Below, in pieces: positions 13,274-25,483 of a DNA stretch of 64,000 nucleotides. A model generated the notes under the pieces. The model saw only the letters and a list, made by a program, of their open reading frames with translations, did not search any database and was not told the origin of the DNA. The DNA is from Lepus europaeus (Eukaryota > Chordata > Mammalia > Lagomorpha > Leporidae). Where the stretch lies: NCBI RefSeq assembly GCF_033115175.1, contig NC_084837.1, positions 25,932,266-25,996,265 of the forward strand, in the 5' to 3' direction. Every line of letters starts with the position of its first letter. Position 1 is the stretch's first letter. Both the position numbers and the translations under genes were made by a program.

Positions 13274-14394
13274 CTCCAGCCGCCGCCCCGAGCACGGGCT
13301 CCCTCCGGCCTCCGCCACCTCCTCCCAGCTCTGCCGCTGCCGCTGCCGGAAAAGGCGCCCAAGAAACCGCCTCACTTCCCCTCCCGACCACGCAGGCGCA
13401 GCGCAGGCCGACCGTTCGGACAAGAGCGACCTCTGGAAGGAGAGCGGCCCGCGCGCCCAGCGTCACGGGCGCCACGCGCCGGAGGGGGCGGGGCTACGGC
13501 GGCCCGGAGGGCTCGCGGGGGCCGCCCGCCCGAGCCCGCGCGCCTCGGGCTCCGGCCCGCGCCCACCTGTCGCTCTCGCGGCGTCCGCGCGCTCGGCGGC
13601 CCTGTCCTTCCGCGCTCTGCCCGCCCTCAGTCCGGGGAGGGGGGGAAATGGAGCCTCCTCAGGGTGGGGCCGCCGGACGAGCGCCCCCACGGAGCCGCGT
13701 GCAGCCCCGGGAAGTTGGGCGGACTCCGCGCGCCCTGGGGCTCCCGGGGACGCCTTGGCCGCTCTTTAGCTTTTCCTCCGACCCCTCCTTGGTGTCGTTG
13801 CCTCTCGTGTTCAGGGTCTTCCTGGATACACATGGAGGCCGGCGCGCTCGTGTGGACCCCGCCGGTCAGTGGCGCGCCGTGGCCGGGCTCGCGTGTGCGC
13901 GGAAGCCCCTCTCTCCGGTCCGTGTGGCATCCGGACCGGCTCACGTTTCTTGTAAAAGCTGGCGGTGAAGAGCCTTCTGGAACGCGACAGACGGTTCTTA
14001 GGCCAGTGTCACCTCCTGGTATGGTGAGCGGCAGCTTCTCACCCAGCCACCCATGCCGCAGTCACCCTAGCTTAGGGTTTAGAATCTGAGAGGCCCCTCC
14101 ACCTCGCTCCCGATCTCCTGGGTACACTGACCTCCTTACTCCGCCCCGCTCGGAGGATGAAATAATACCATGTTGGTGGAAGGCCAAGGAAATCTTTGTA
14201 TCGAATGGTTACTCTAAAGTTAGACTCCAGGTTAAAATAAAGTGAAAGCCTAAAGTAAATATCAAATAAGGGGAGAAAAAAAAAAAAACCAGGAAGTACG
14301 CTTGAGTTTTGTTTTTTGTTTTTTTTTAAGAAAGATGCTATGACCGCGTATGATAACATTTTTATTTCACCAGTTGAAATCTGACAGCGGTTAC

Positions 14395-14668
14395 TAAGGC
14401 GCTGGTTGGCACAGCTGAGCTGCCTATCAGCTTGGTTGGGTTCGAGTCCCAGCACCTGATCCGGCTTGCTGCTAAGGCCCATTCCCGGAGGCAGCAGGTG
14501 ATGGCTCGAGTTCCTGGATCCCTGCCACCCACCTGGGAGACCTGGATTGAGTTCCAGGCTCCTGCTTCCACCTGGCTATTGAGAGCATTTGGAGAGTTTA
14601 AGCAGCACGTGGAGGATTTTGATCTGTGTCAGCTGTTCTGCCTTTCAAGCAAAAAAATATTTTTTTTT
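14395..14668 (+). repeat. CSINE-related old SINE, plus strand
   Basis: TTGGGTTCGAGTCCCAGC B box, CTGCCACCCACCTGGGAG body, CTGCCTTTCAAGC end. Confidence 0.8.
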
Positions 14669-14705
14669 AATTTAAAGGAAAATTTGGTAATATCAGGCAG
14701 ATTAA

Positions 14706-15030
14706 TTTTATTTATTTATTTGACAGGCAGAGTGGATAGTGAGACAGAGAGAAAGGTCTTCCTTTTTGCCGTTGGTTCACCCTCCAATGGCCGCCGCGGC
14801 CGGCGCATCTCGCTGATCCGAAGCCAGGAGCCAGGTGCTTCTCCTGGTCTCCCATGTGGGTGCAGGGCCCAAGGACTTGGGCCATCCTCCACTGCCTTCC
14901 CGGGCCATAGCAGAGAGCTGGCCTGGAAGAGGGGCAACCGGGATAGAATCCGGCGCCCCGACCAGGACTAGAACCTGGTGTGCTGGTGCCTCAAGGCGGA
15001 GGATTAGCCTGTTAAGCCACTGTGCTGGCC
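14706..15030 (-). repeat. CSINE, young type, minus strand
   Basis: Perfect 17-bp target duplication AATATCAGGCAGATTAA at 14689-14705 and 15031-15047. Confidence 0.95.
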
Positions 15031-15164
15031 AATATCAGGCAGATTAAATAACCTTGTAAACTTCAGCTTGAAATAAAGAGATTAATATAACAGTGATCTA
15101 ATTTACTTTCCATCTGCCGTGAGATGCACTGTCAGAAAACTAAGACAGCTCTGTGGTCAGATTG

Positions 15165-15270
15165 GGATTCAAATTAGCCTTCCCTATAGCTGTGAATCTG
15201 TAAGTCTCAATCTTTGTGAACATCTATTTCTTCATTTGTAAACGGAGATAAAAAATATCATTACTCGGGA
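15165..15270 (+). repeat. MIR fragment
   Basis: CTGTGAATCTGTAAGTCTCAATC, then a TTCTTCATTTGTAAACGGAG stretch, matches the middle of MIR. Confidence 0.5.
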
Positions 15271-15329
15271 AAATGTCACCGATTGTTGTGTTTTTTAAGG
15301 CAAACATTGTCCTGAGTCCTGTAAAATAT

Positions 15330-15480
15330 TTTGGTACGAGCAGCAACCACATGAAGTAGCTTTGAGTGTTAACATTTAACCCATGAAGAAACTGGTGATG
15401 GTCAGAGAGGTTAAGTAATTTTTTAAAGGTCACAGAGCTAGGATTAAATCATGAATCTTATCTGAAGATTTTGCCAATGC
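15330..15480 (-). repeat. MIR fragment
   Basis: GAAGAAACTGGTGATGG, CAGAGAGGTTAAGTAA and GGTCACAGAGCTAGGATT are the reverse complement of the MIR core. Confidence 0.75.
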
Positions 15481-16012
15481 CCTACCTCACACAGGTGTTT
15501 CAAATCTTATTTTAATAAAATGCTTCATGATTATGAAGTGGCTTTACTAATTGTTATTTTTGGGGGAAGACTTTATTTGTGGCAAACACAAGTATGTATT
15601 ATTTTTGTTCCGTTGCAACATCATCATTTTTTAAGAACAGATTCCTTTTTTCCAAGTACAGTTGATGGGATATTAGTCTGTTGGACTTGCAGTTACTTTT
15701 CAATGGGATATGTGCTATGTTGAACCCAAACTCTTATAAGCAAAGAATCTGTGAAATAAAAGGTCCCTGGAGCAATTACAGACTCTAGCCCCAAAAAGGA
15801 CCAGGTTCTGAAACAAGTTTCTGCATAACACCAGCAGCAACACTAATTAATAGTTAGGAAAATGTCCATGGGACCTAGAGCTAAGAATGTTTTCATAAAA
15901 GTTGAGGAAGGAAAGTATTTACATTGAAACAATACTGGCGATAGATAAGAGAGGTAGAATAACTTGAAACAGAGGAAATTTTGAAATAGGAAGGTCCCTG
16001 AGGAGAAATTGT
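15481..16012. other. Gene-free AT-rich stretch
   Basis: Nothing recognised. Confidence 0.4.
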
Positions 16013-16312
16013 CGGGGCCCGTGTTGTGGCAGGCTGGGTTAGGCCACTACTTCTAACACTGGCAACTCATATCAGAGTGCCAGTTCCAGTCCTGGGCGCC
16101 ACACTTCTGATCCAGCTCCCTGCTGATGTACCTGGGCAGGCAGTAAAACATGGACTAAGTACGTGGGCACCTGCCACTCATGTTGGAGACCAGGATGGAG
16201 TCCAACACAGATAGGGCCTAGATATGTGGAGGGTGAACCTACAGAGGGAAGATATCCTGTCCCTCTCTAAGGCTCTGCCTTTCAAATAAATAAGATTATT
16301 AATTTAAATTTA
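16013..16312 (+). repeat. CSINE, plus strand, old
   Basis: GGGGCCCGTGTTGTGGC head, GTGCCAGTTCCAGTCC B box, CTTTCAAATAAATAAG tail. Confidence 0.82.
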
Positions 16313-16560
16313 TATATAAACAGCGCGGTGGCCCTGGGGGTTATTTAAGTCAAGGTATCAACCTACATGAACAGTCTTTTTGTTGGCTTGCCTCTAGCTG
16401 TTAATTGATTAACTTCCCATGTATCTTGCTCCTTCATGCTGCAGCCTTTTGTAATTTAGAACATCCCAGAATTTTTCTTTTCTGAAATTAATTAAAAGCA
16501 GAAGCAGGATGAAACATTAGCATCTTCCTGGAACTGACACTTTCCTGTGGCTAAAAAGGT

Positions 16561-16900
16561 TTTTTTTTTTTTTTTAAGATTTTATTTATTTATTTGAGAG
16601 GTAGAGTTACAGACAGTGAGAGGTAGAGACAGAGAGAAAGGCCTTCCTTCCATTGGTTCACTCCCCAAATGGCTGCAACGGCCAGAGCTGCGCTGTCCAA
16701 AGCCGGAGCCAGGAGCTTCTCCCTGGTCTCCCATGTGGGTGCAGGAGCCCAAGGACTTGGGCCATCTTCTACTGCTTTCCCAGGCCATAGCAGAGAGCTG
16801 GATCACAAGAAGAGCAGCCGGGACTAGAACTAGTGCCCATATGGGATGCCAGCAATGCAGGCCGAGGATTAACTAACCTACTGTGCCACGGTGCGGGCCC
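16561..16900 (-). repeat. CSINE, minus strand
   Basis: T tail, AAGATTTTATTTATTTATTTG, ends GGTGCGGGCCC. CTAAAA(G)TTTT-like sequence on both sides. Confidence 0.9.
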
Positions 16901-16923
16901 CTAAAAGTTTTAAAAACCATTTC

Positions 16924-17230
16924 CAGGTGGGCGCTGTGGTGCCACAGGCTAAGCTACGCTTGGAACACGGACAAACCATATCGGAGGATAAGTTTGGGTC
17001 CTATCAGCTCGGCTGCCAATCAGGCTTCCAGCTAATGCACCCTGGGAGACAGAGAATGATGACTCAAGTGCTAGGGCCCCTGCCATCCACATGACACCCC
17101 AGTGGAGTTCCAAGCTCCTAGTTCCAGCTCTCCAGCCCTGGTTCTTGTGCCCATTTGGGAAGTGAAGGAGTAAAGCAGTGGCTAGAAATCTCTTTCTCTT
17201 TCAAGTAAATGTGAAAGAAACAAATATTTG
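16924..17230 (+). repeat. CSINE, plus strand, diverged
   Basis: AGGTGGGCGCTGTGGTGCCAC head; CTGCCATCCACATGACACCC body; CTTTCAAGTAAATG tail. Confidence 0.78.
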
Positions 17231-17242
17231 GAAAATCATCGT

Positions 17243-17535
17243 CGGCAGTCAGCATTTGGTGTAGCAGCTAAAGACACCACTCAGGACTTCTGCACCCCAT
17301 GTTGGAATGCCTGCTTTAATTACTGTCTCCTCTGCTTCCTTCCAGTTTCTTGCTAATGTACGTCCTGGATAGCAGAAGATGATGGCTCTAGTACTCAGGG
17401 TCCAGCCATCCACATGGCCGGATTGAATACTGGGCTCCTGGCTTCCGCCTGGCCCAGCTCTGGCCAGTGTGGGCATTTGGTGAGTAAACCAGCAGAGAGT
17501 GGATCTCTCTGTGTATTTCTGTCTGTCTTCATGGA
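17243..17535 (+). repeat. CSINE-related old SINE, plus strand
   Basis: AGCATTTGGTGTAGCAGC head, TGGCTCTAGTACTCAGGG and GAGTAAACCAGCAGAG body. Confidence 0.75.
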
Positions 17536-17916
17536 AGGAGAGAATTTATTGTCAACACAGTGTTCTCGGTACTGTAAGGCAACACGCACACATCAGGAGT
17601 TCAATCATGATTGGAATGAATGAAAGCCTTTAATGCTACAGTTAATACAAACAACAAAAGGAAAGTACCTTCTCTTCTATCTGTGAGTTTAAAGGAATAG
17701 CTTGATCAATAAGGTTTTTCATACCGTGGCACATCTTAAGTATTGGATAACAGAGTGGTCGACATATAATAAGTTATCAAATGAATTGTTTCAATAATCA
17801 TAACACAAAACAAATAATAATGGCCAAAAAAGTAAACACAAATAATGAAAAATTGAAAGTTTGTACGTGTGATCATGACAGGAAAAAAAATAAAAGGCAA
17901 ATCATTCTTGGAACTG

Positions 17917-18171
17917 AATGTGTCCCACATTGGAGTACCTGGATTTGATACCTGGCTCCAGCTCCCCACTGCATGCTCCTGCCGGTGTAGACCTAGGGAG
18001 GCAACAAGTGATGGCTCAAGTAATTGGGTTTCCGCCACCCATCTGGGAGACCTGCGTTGAGTTCCCAACTTCTGTTTTCAGTCCGGCCCAGTCTAGCAGT
18101 TTGAGGCATTTGGGAAATTAACCAGTGGGTATGAACTCTCTCTTTCTCTGGGTGCCTCTCAAAAAAATAAA
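17917..18171 (+). repeat. Old SINE, plus strand, head missing
   Basis: Begins within the body (GATTTGATACCTGGCTCC) and ends CTCTCAAAAAAATAAAG. Confidence 0.75.
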
Positions 18172-18716
18172 GGAGTTCGGGGATAAATGAATTTTAGTAA
18201 AACCAAAACATCTGCAAAAGGTAACAGTTTAGGCAAATACTAAGTCATACCACAGATGAAACATTTCATTTCCTTGATTCCTTTTTGAAACAACTTCAAA
18301 ATAATAAACTTCAGTTTCAGAAATATTACTTCCATTCAGTAAAATATTTTGCAGATAAGCCAAATTTACACTTATGAAATAAAATACTTCATTTCTTAGT
18401 TTGTACTATTTCACTGCTTTAAGTTTTAAACAGTTGAAAGCTCCAAAAATTAACCGTAGAAACATTGATCTCTGCTTTTTAAGTCCGAGCCTATAAATGA
18501 AGAGATTTTTTCCAATTCCTTACAAGCCAGGCTTCCCTGAGAACACCATTTCGTAATTTCTAATCTGTTCAACAGAGAACATTCTTGACTTACATCCTAT
18601 CTTGTAAGAAAAATATTTGTGAAAAATGGCTTGGACTTTCTGTTTTAAAATGAAACGAATGTTTCACAGTAACACCCAGACTATTTACTGCTATTTCTGA
18701 ATTCCTGTGGCTCTTA
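18172..18716. other. Gene-free AT-rich stretch
   Basis: Nothing recognised. Confidence 0.4.
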
Positions 18717-18732
18717 AAAATGACTCATTCAG

Positions 18733-18992
18733 GGGCTGGTGCTGTGGCATAGCAGGTAAAGCCAAGGTCTGCAGTTTCGACATCCCATATGGGCGGTGGT
18801 TTGAATCCCAGCTGCTCCACTTCCAATCCAGCTCTCTGCTATGGCCTGGGAAGGCAGTAGAAGTTGGCCCAAGTCCTTGGACCCCTGTACTCACATGGGA
18901 AACTGGGAGGGAGCTCCTGACTCCTGGCTTCAGATCAGCTCAACTCTGGCACTTGTGGCCATTTAGGGAGTAAACCAGCAGATGGAAGACAC

Positions 18993-19024
<32 letters not shown>

Positions 19025-19080
19025 GTCTCCCCCTACCCCTGCCTCTCTGTAACTCTACCTTGCAAATTAAATCCCCATTA
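18733..19080 (+). repeat. CSINE, plus strand
   Basis: Left site AAAATGACTCATTCA at 18717-18731; its right copy (19081-19094) was reused by the next SINE. Has a CT microsatellite at about 18993-19024. Confidence 0.9.
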
Positions 19081-19094
19081 AAATTACTCATTTA

Positions 19095-19420
19095 GGGCCG
19101 GCGCCGTGGTTTAACAGGCTAATCCTCCACCTGCAGCGCCAGCACCCCGGGTTCTAGTCCTGGTCGGGGCGCCAGATTCTATCCTGGTTGCCCCTCTTCC
19201 AGGCCAGCTCTCTGCTATGGCCCGGGAAGGCAGTGGAGGATGGCTCAAGTGCTTGGGCCCTGCACCCGCATGGGAGACCAGGAGAAGTACCTGGCTCCTG
19301 GCTTTGGATCAGCGAGATGCGCCGGCCACAGCGGCCATTGGAGGGTGAACCAACGGCAAAAAGGAAGACCTTTCTCTCTGTCTCTCTCTCACTGTCCACT
19401 CTGCCTGTCAAAAAAAAAAA
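19095..19420 (+). repeat. CSINE, young type, plus strand
   Basis: Perfect target duplication AAATTACTCATTTA at 19081-19094 and 19421-19434. Confidence 0.95.
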
Positions 19421-19761
19421 AAATTACTCATTTAATGTGGCCTTTTCATATAGTTCTTTTTATTCCATCCAGTTCCAAGGACCATTCTTACCACATAGCA
19501 AGGGCGGTCCAACCACGTACATGTTTGATAATGTTTCATCTCTCTTATCATTTTGAGTCCTTAGATTAGTCATACCCAGAATTGAACTCTAGCTTAAAGA
19601 AGACAGGCATTTGGGGACAGAACCAGCTAATAGAAGCTCTCCTTTTTTGTCTGTCTACCTCTCATATTAATTAAAAGATTTTTCAAAGTTGTATCCCAAT
19701 CAAAGCCCTGATAACTACTTTGGTTATACCCAAATATGACGCCTTTATCTCATTTTTAGCA

Positions 19762-20110
19762 ATATATTTTTGACAGGCAGTTAGACAGTGAGAGAGAGAG
19801 AGAGAGTTATAGACAGTGTGAGAGAGAGACAGAGGGAAAGGTCTTCATTCCATTGGTTCACTCCCCTAATGGCCGCTATGGCCGGCGCTGTGCTGGTCCG
19901 AAGCCAGGAGCCGGGTGCTTCCTCCGGGTCTCCCATGCAGGTGCAGGGCTCAAGGACTTGGGCCGACCTCCACTGCCCTCCCGGGCCACAGCAGAGAGCT
20001 GGACTGGAAGAGGAGCAACTGGGACTAGTTCCTGGCGCCCCAATCGGGACTAGAACCCGGTGTGCCAGAGCTGCAGGTAGAGGATTAGCCAAGTGAGCCA
20101 TGGCGCCGGC
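19762..20110 (-). repeat. CSINE, young type, minus strand
   Basis: Target duplication CTCATTTTTAGCA at 19749-19761 and 20111-20123. Confidence 0.94.
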
Positions 20111-20394
20111 CTCATTTTTAGCACTATTAAAGGTGGGACTGATAGAACCACAAGCCAAATCTTGAATGACTGTTGCTATTTTAGCAAGTTATTTAATAGT
20201 TATGGCTTTAGACAACAAATGCTGTGGCAGCATGGTCAAATGAGTTGCAGAAGTGAGTGCAAAATACAAAATCACGTCTTCAAATTACTCCCCAACTTTC
20301 CTTGGCTTTACCACCATGTAACTTCAGTAAGGCACTCGCCCTCTGTGCTCCTGCTAGAGAAGAATCTCTTGGGATGAGACCTACGATTGTTCAC

Positions 20395-20510
20395 CTTTAC
20401 AGTTGGAGAGGCTAAGGTACAGAGGGCGAACAACCTTCATAAGGTCAGTAAATGATACAGAGAGGATTCGGGTTAAGGTGTTTTAATCCAAGTCTTGTGT
20501 TCTTTTTTCC
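20395..20510 (-). repeat. MIR fragment
   Basis: CACCTTTACAGTTGGAGAGG, GCTAAGGTACAGAGGG and AAGGTCAGTAAATGA match antisense MIR. Confidence 0.65.
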
Positions 20511-20544
20511 ATGATACTAAATTATATGTAAACTCGGGAAGCTG

Positions 20545-20720
20545 AACTACGTCAATGGTTTTCAGGCCTGTCTGCACATTAGAATCACCTGGAGAGCTTT
20601 TAAGTGACTAAAGTGTTTGGGCCACACTCCAGAACAAGTAAGTCACAGAAGGTTTTTGTTTTCTTAAAAATTTTGAGATTTCTAATGTGCAGCTAAGACT
20701 GAATATCACTGAACTAATTA
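20545..20720 (+). mobile_element. MER5-like non-autonomous hAT remnant
   Basis: ATGGTTTTCAGGCC, CACATTAGAATCACCTGGAG, GGGCCACACTCCAGAAC and TTCTAATGTGCAGC follow the order of MER5A. Confidence 0.65.
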
Positions 20721-20742
20721 CTAAATTCCTTTCATATTCAAC

Positions 20743-21065
20743 TTTTTTTTTTTAAAGATTTATATGTTTGAAAGGCAGTGTTACAGAGAGAAAGGGAGAA
20801 AGAGAGGAAGAGAACTTCCATTTGCTGGTTCAATCCCCAAATGGTTGCAAAGGTTGGAGCTGGGCAGATCCGAAGTCAGGAGTCTGGAATTTCTTCTCAC
20901 GTGGGTACAGGGGCCTAAGCACTTAGACCATCCTCCATTGCTTTTCCAGGCACATTAGCAGAGAGCTGGATGGGAAGTGGAGCAGCCAGGACTTGAACCA
21001 GCGTCCATCTGGGATGCTAGCCTTGCAGACTGTGGCTTAACTTGCTACACCACAGCACCTGCCCC
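20743..21065 (-). repeat. CSINE, minus strand, old
   Basis: T tail, GATTTATATGTTTGAAAGGC; ends CACCACAGCACCTGCCCC. Confidence 0.85.
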
Positions 21066-21132
21066 TCACAATCAACATTCTGTGAGTTCTGAACTCTACT
21101 TATTTTGTTATCTCTCATCTCCAGGATAAATG

Positions 21133-21150
21133 CATATATATATATATATA
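21133..21150. repeat. TA dinucleotide microsatellite
   Basis: About nine TA units. Confidence 0.85.
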
Positions 21151-21366
21151 TTTTGCACAGTGTGCTTCAGTAAAACTTTAACCACTGGCATAACCTGCCA
21201 ACACATTAGACCTGTCAGACAAAAGCATAAATATTCCTTAGCAAAAAGATATTTTGAAAATATACTGTAATCATAGCTGAAGTTATTTAGTGACTAATAG
21301 AACCTCTATAAGACAGAATGCTGGGCAACCATAGGATAATCAACCTCATTTGCTTCTTTTTGTTGG

Positions 21367-21697
21367 TTTTTTTTTTTTTCTTTCAAGACTTATTTGAAAG
21401 GCAGAGTGATGGTGAGAGAGCAAGAGACAGAGGGATCTTCCGTTAGCTGATTCATTCCCCAAATGGCCACAACAACCAGATATAGGCCAGTCTGAAGTCA
21501 GGAGCCCAGAACTCCTCAGGGTCTCCCAGATGAGTAGCAGTGGCCCAAGTACATGGACCACCATTCTCTGCCTTTCTAGGCACATTAGCAGGAAGCTGGA
21601 TGGGAAGAGGAGCAGCCAGGATTCAAACCAGTGCTCTGATATGGGATGCTAACATTGCAGACAGCAGCTTAACCTAATGGATGGCAATGCTGGCCCC
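21367..21697 (-). repeat. CSINE, minus strand, old
   Basis: T tail, CAAGACTTATTTGAAAGGC; ends GCAATGCTGGCCCCC. Confidence 0.85.
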
Positions 21698-23636
21698 CAA
21701 ATTCATAAGCTTCCAAACTGAAATCTGTCCATGGATTCTTACGTGTCTTGGCTACCCGCTGTGCCAACCCACCGCTGCTAGGGCTCAGCTTGTGACTGAT
21801 CAGGTGGAAGGAAAGATGAGGTGGGCAACTAGATGTTCCTTTTCCTATCTCCCAGGAGTCAGGCTTTGAAATGTACTCAGCCAGTTAACGAATCCACATC
21901 AGGTTTGGCATCCTGAGAGATTCATAGTCCTAGAGTTGCTGGAACAAGTATGACAGCTTGTGACTGTGCACAGCAGCATGACAGCAGATAACCAGTGACA
22001 GCAAATGCCACTGGCAGTAAGCGTCATTGTCAAAGTACCAGTTGCACGTATCCAAAGCCAGCTGTTCCTGCGGCGTAGTCCTCGCGGTGCCTTTTGCCTC
22101 CTGCCTGACCCTACAGCCTTCCTCACAGTTCTGAGCTCCCGATCTACTTCTGATGAAATTACTTCCTGTTCAAGTTAACGAGTCAATTTTTATTGATTGT
22201 AATTGAGAACGCTGAATGGTATACAATTTAATTTGAAGTATGCAAAATAAGATCGTCTAGCAACATTGTACAAATTGGATGACTGAGTGCATTAATTTTC
22301 CCATCAGGCAGTCATTTGAAAATCAAGTCAGACAAGTAGGATTCTAGAATGATCATCATTTTCAATCTGTTAAAGTTATGGTAGTTTAGGAATATATTTT
22401 TTGATATCACTCATTTGAATCACTGAAATTGTGGGAGTGAAAAGTATTATTTCATACCCTGGAAATACCCATAGCATCCCCTGTTAGTGAGAAGCCTATC
22501 AGCTCCAAAATTTGACTTTCAGTATCAGAAGAGTATTTTTCAGTTAGGTCAAGATTATTATTTCTGCCTCAACTGACGAAGAGTGTACACTTTTGATGCT
22601 CTGAGTTTTGTTTCTGAAGAACAGAAAAGCCATGTCATTCCGACTGCTTGGCTGACTACTCCCAACCTGGTAATGAAATAGCAAAGCAGCAGTGCTTGTG
22701 GTATTCGTGGTGGTAGCAGTCAGTTGTGTCGTCCTATCCAGTGACATACGTGCCACAGCTGAGTGGGCCCCAAGGCAGCTCCTGGAGGGGCGAAGAAGAC
22801 GTCTGAGGTCTAACATCCTTCTCCTGCCTTTCCCATGATTCTGCCTTAAGATTTCCTAATTTATTGTTTTTTTTTTTTCCTTCTGCTATGTATTTTTTTC
22901 TGTATTTGCTTGTGTCCCCGGAGATGGCAACGATACTAACCAGAGAGTGAGGAGCACTCATGCGATTGCGCTGTATCACTTTTTGCCTCTCACATAGTAT
23001 TTGACTTTATCTGCCTTATTTCCTGACTTCCTGGTTGGAGGTTCAGCTTCTCAAGGGAATTCTTCTAACTGGCTGGATTGGTAGTGAAAAATAAGAGGAA
23101 GAAATTTCCATGCCACAGAACCCAGAGAAAAATAATTAGCTTATGGAACCTCAAGAAAAAGTTGGTAAGCCTGTAAATGTACAGCTGTTTATAGTGTAGA
23201 AAGCAACTAAATAAAATGGCTTCATACAATGCTACTTCAAAGACAGAATAAATAAGTGATTTTTTATAAAGGGTGGGAAAGCAATAAATGAAAGAAGAGA
23301 AAAAAGGAAAGAAGAATCATATTGAAAAGTAGAGCTCAGTGTTGTTATCAACTGTATCTTAATCTAATCGCAAACCCAGCTTGGAGCTGGAAAGGAAAAA
23401 TTCCTTAGAAAATCATAACCAGGTATCATAATCATAACCAAATTTCCTGCTCCATACCCTGTATAATTTTTTTTTGCTCTATGGGCAAACAGTATATATT
23501 ACCAGGAACAAGCAAACACTTTTTGTTTTTCAGAACCTTTGACCCATCAGTATATACATACAATTTCAAGCACAATGACCAAGATTTATGAGTGTGGAAA
23601 TGGTTGTAAAATCCTAGGAATGTTACACTATAACCT
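21698..23636. other. Gene-free stretch of about 1.9 kb without SINEs
   Basis: No recognisable gene, RNA or interspersed repeat; open frames under 95 codons without recognisable domains. Possibly old unclassified repeat or conserved non-coding DNA. Confidence 0.35.
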
Positions 23637-23956
23637 TTTTAAAAAAAAAAAAAAGACTTATTTATTTATTTATTTATTTATTTATTTGAGAGGTAGAGAG
23701 AGAAAGGTCTTCCATCCACTGGTTCACTCCCCAAATGGCTGCAATAGATGGAATTAAACTTATCAGAAGCCAGGAGCCAGGAACTTCTTCTGGGTCTCCC
23801 ACATGGGTTGCAGAGGTCTAAGCATTTGGGCCATCTTCTACTGCTTTCCCAGGCCATAGCAGAGAGCTGGATGGGGAGAGGAGCAGCCAGGACTAGAGCT
23901 GGCACCCATATGGGATGCTGGCGCCACAGGCGCCACTATGCCGCGGCACTGGCCCC
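23637..23956 (-). repeat. CSINE, minus strand
   Basis: Tail with repeated TATT units (about 23659-23686); ends GCCGCGGCACTGGCCCC. Confidence 0.9.
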
Positions 23957-25276
23957 TCACTAGAACCCATTTAACAGCAGATTAGCTGAGCACAGTTTAT
24001 GGGTTTATTTCCATTTTCACGTAAGAAAGATTTGTATTCTAAGAGGCTTAGAAAGACACTGGATTATATATCCACAAATAATAGTCCAGTAACATAAACC
24101 TGCTGAGCTTAAAGACTAGCTGTAGAGGTAGCGCTGTATTTTCTTAAACCTGAGACTGTGGTGTGCGACCCTCGCTGGTGAATTAGGGGCAGCCATCCCT
24201 GTGCTCTCTCCGCCATGGGACGGAGCTCAGCTACCTTGCATGCTGACTTTCCAAATTAACAGGATTAATGCTGGAGAAGGAAAGTCCCAGGGCCTTTGGA
24301 GCAGTTGTAAATGCTTTATTTCATTTCCAGATGTAAAAACGAGTCTTTCTGCCGCTTAATCTAATTTTTTCAACATTATAGGAAAGATAAGCCATGAGTT
24401 CAACCTGCTTATGTGGTAGTAACCTTGACAATGTAAGAATACAGACCTGAACTTCTAACAGTTTTGATGTGGATAAATCTTCTAACAGCACAGCGAAGAC
24501 GGTAGGAGCAGAGTAAGTTACTCAGTGTGTCTGACCGCCTAGCACTGTCTGGCAACTGCCCCTCCCATCCACAGGAATGCAGGAGCAGATTCCTGGCTGT
24601 CCTGGTTTTTTCCATGCAACCCTTCAACATACGCAAGGAGTCTTCAAAAAGTTCATGGAAAAAGCATAGTAGGGAAAAACTCTGCATGGATCTCAAAAGT
24701 TTTGCAGCAAAATAAACTTATCCTTTAAATTCTATTTTCCATGCAGTTTTTGAAGTCCCCTCCTACATCTCTGGGCATACCAGCTGGACCACAATCAGCC
24801 TCATTTTCCTGGTTGGCTAACCAGATTCTTATTCCTGTGAATTTAGAATCCGATCTGAAGAAAGACTGCAGCAACCTGTCTCTCCTCCGTGGATCTGCGT
24901 CCTAACTAGGGACTCTGCCTTGTCACAGCCTGTCTGGCTTGGAGTCCAGGTGGCAATAGAAGTTAGACTTTGGGGAGAAAGACGCATATGTGTAAAGAAG
25001 AGCAAAGATTGTTCCAGATCCTTCCAGGGATCTGTCTGTGTACCAGCCCTTCAGTTTGTAAAGAGCACTGCACATAAAGGTCTGTGTCCTGGCCTTTTGA
25101 CCTATCCCTGAATTGCTTTATAGAGTTCTTAGAACAATTTGATGTGCTCCTTCATGATGTAGCATCAGTATCTTAATTGGGAAGGAAAGGGGGATATCAC
25201 AGAATCACTGGAAGAGTTTTCCAGTCAGTATCATTTGCCCTAAACAGAAGGGCAATCACAAAAGTTAACACAATAA
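23957..25276. other. Mostly unrecognised spacer
   Basis: Holds only the palindromic element at 24637; otherwise nothing identified. Confidence 0.4.
24637..24761. mobile_element. Palindromic MITE-like element, copy 2
   Basis: Left end GGAGTCTTCAAAAAGTTCAT and right end GCAGTTTTTGAAGTCCCC are inverted repeats of about 26 bp. The whole copy is about 125 bp. It resembles mammalian Tc1/mariner-type MITEs but I do not assign a family name. Confidence 0.65.
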
Positions 25277-25386
25277 GTAGCCAGCATGGTGGTGCAGTGG
25301 TACAGTGGGTTAAGCCTGTGAAGCCAGCATCCCATATGGGCACTGGTTCGAGTCTCTGTTGCCCCACTTCCAATCCAGATCTCTTT
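25277..25386 (+). repeat. CSINE 5' fragment, plus strand
   Basis: AGCCAGCATGGTGGTGCAG head to CACTTCCAATCCAGATCTCT; the 3' two thirds are absent. Confidence 0.75.
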
Positions 25387-25433
25387 AGCCAAAGGACTAG
25401 GAAAGGGACAACCTAGGAAGAAAGAAAACTCTT

Positions 25434-25472
25434 CAATCACTTCTCTGCTTTTTGGCTAAGATCAAGTGTAGT
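25434..25472 (+). pseudogene. U2 snRNA 5'-end fragment (retroposed)
   Basis: 25436-25472 matches the first 37 nt of U2 snRNA with about three differences; it carries CTTTTTGGCTAAGATCAAGT and stops after GTGTAGT. It is flanked by a perfect 10-bp direct repeat GAAAACTCTT (25424-25433 and 25473-25482), the mark of an L1-type insertion. There is no A tail and no remaining U2 body, so it is a 3'-truncated snRNA retropseudogene, not a functional gene. Confidence 0.85.
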
Positions 25473-25483
25473 GAAAACTCTTG

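Noticed and set aside
16013-16312. tRNA gene suggested by B-box-like motifs
   Set aside because: The B boxes (GGTTCTAGTCC and variants) belong to tRNA-derived SINEs; no cloverleaf of proper length is present.
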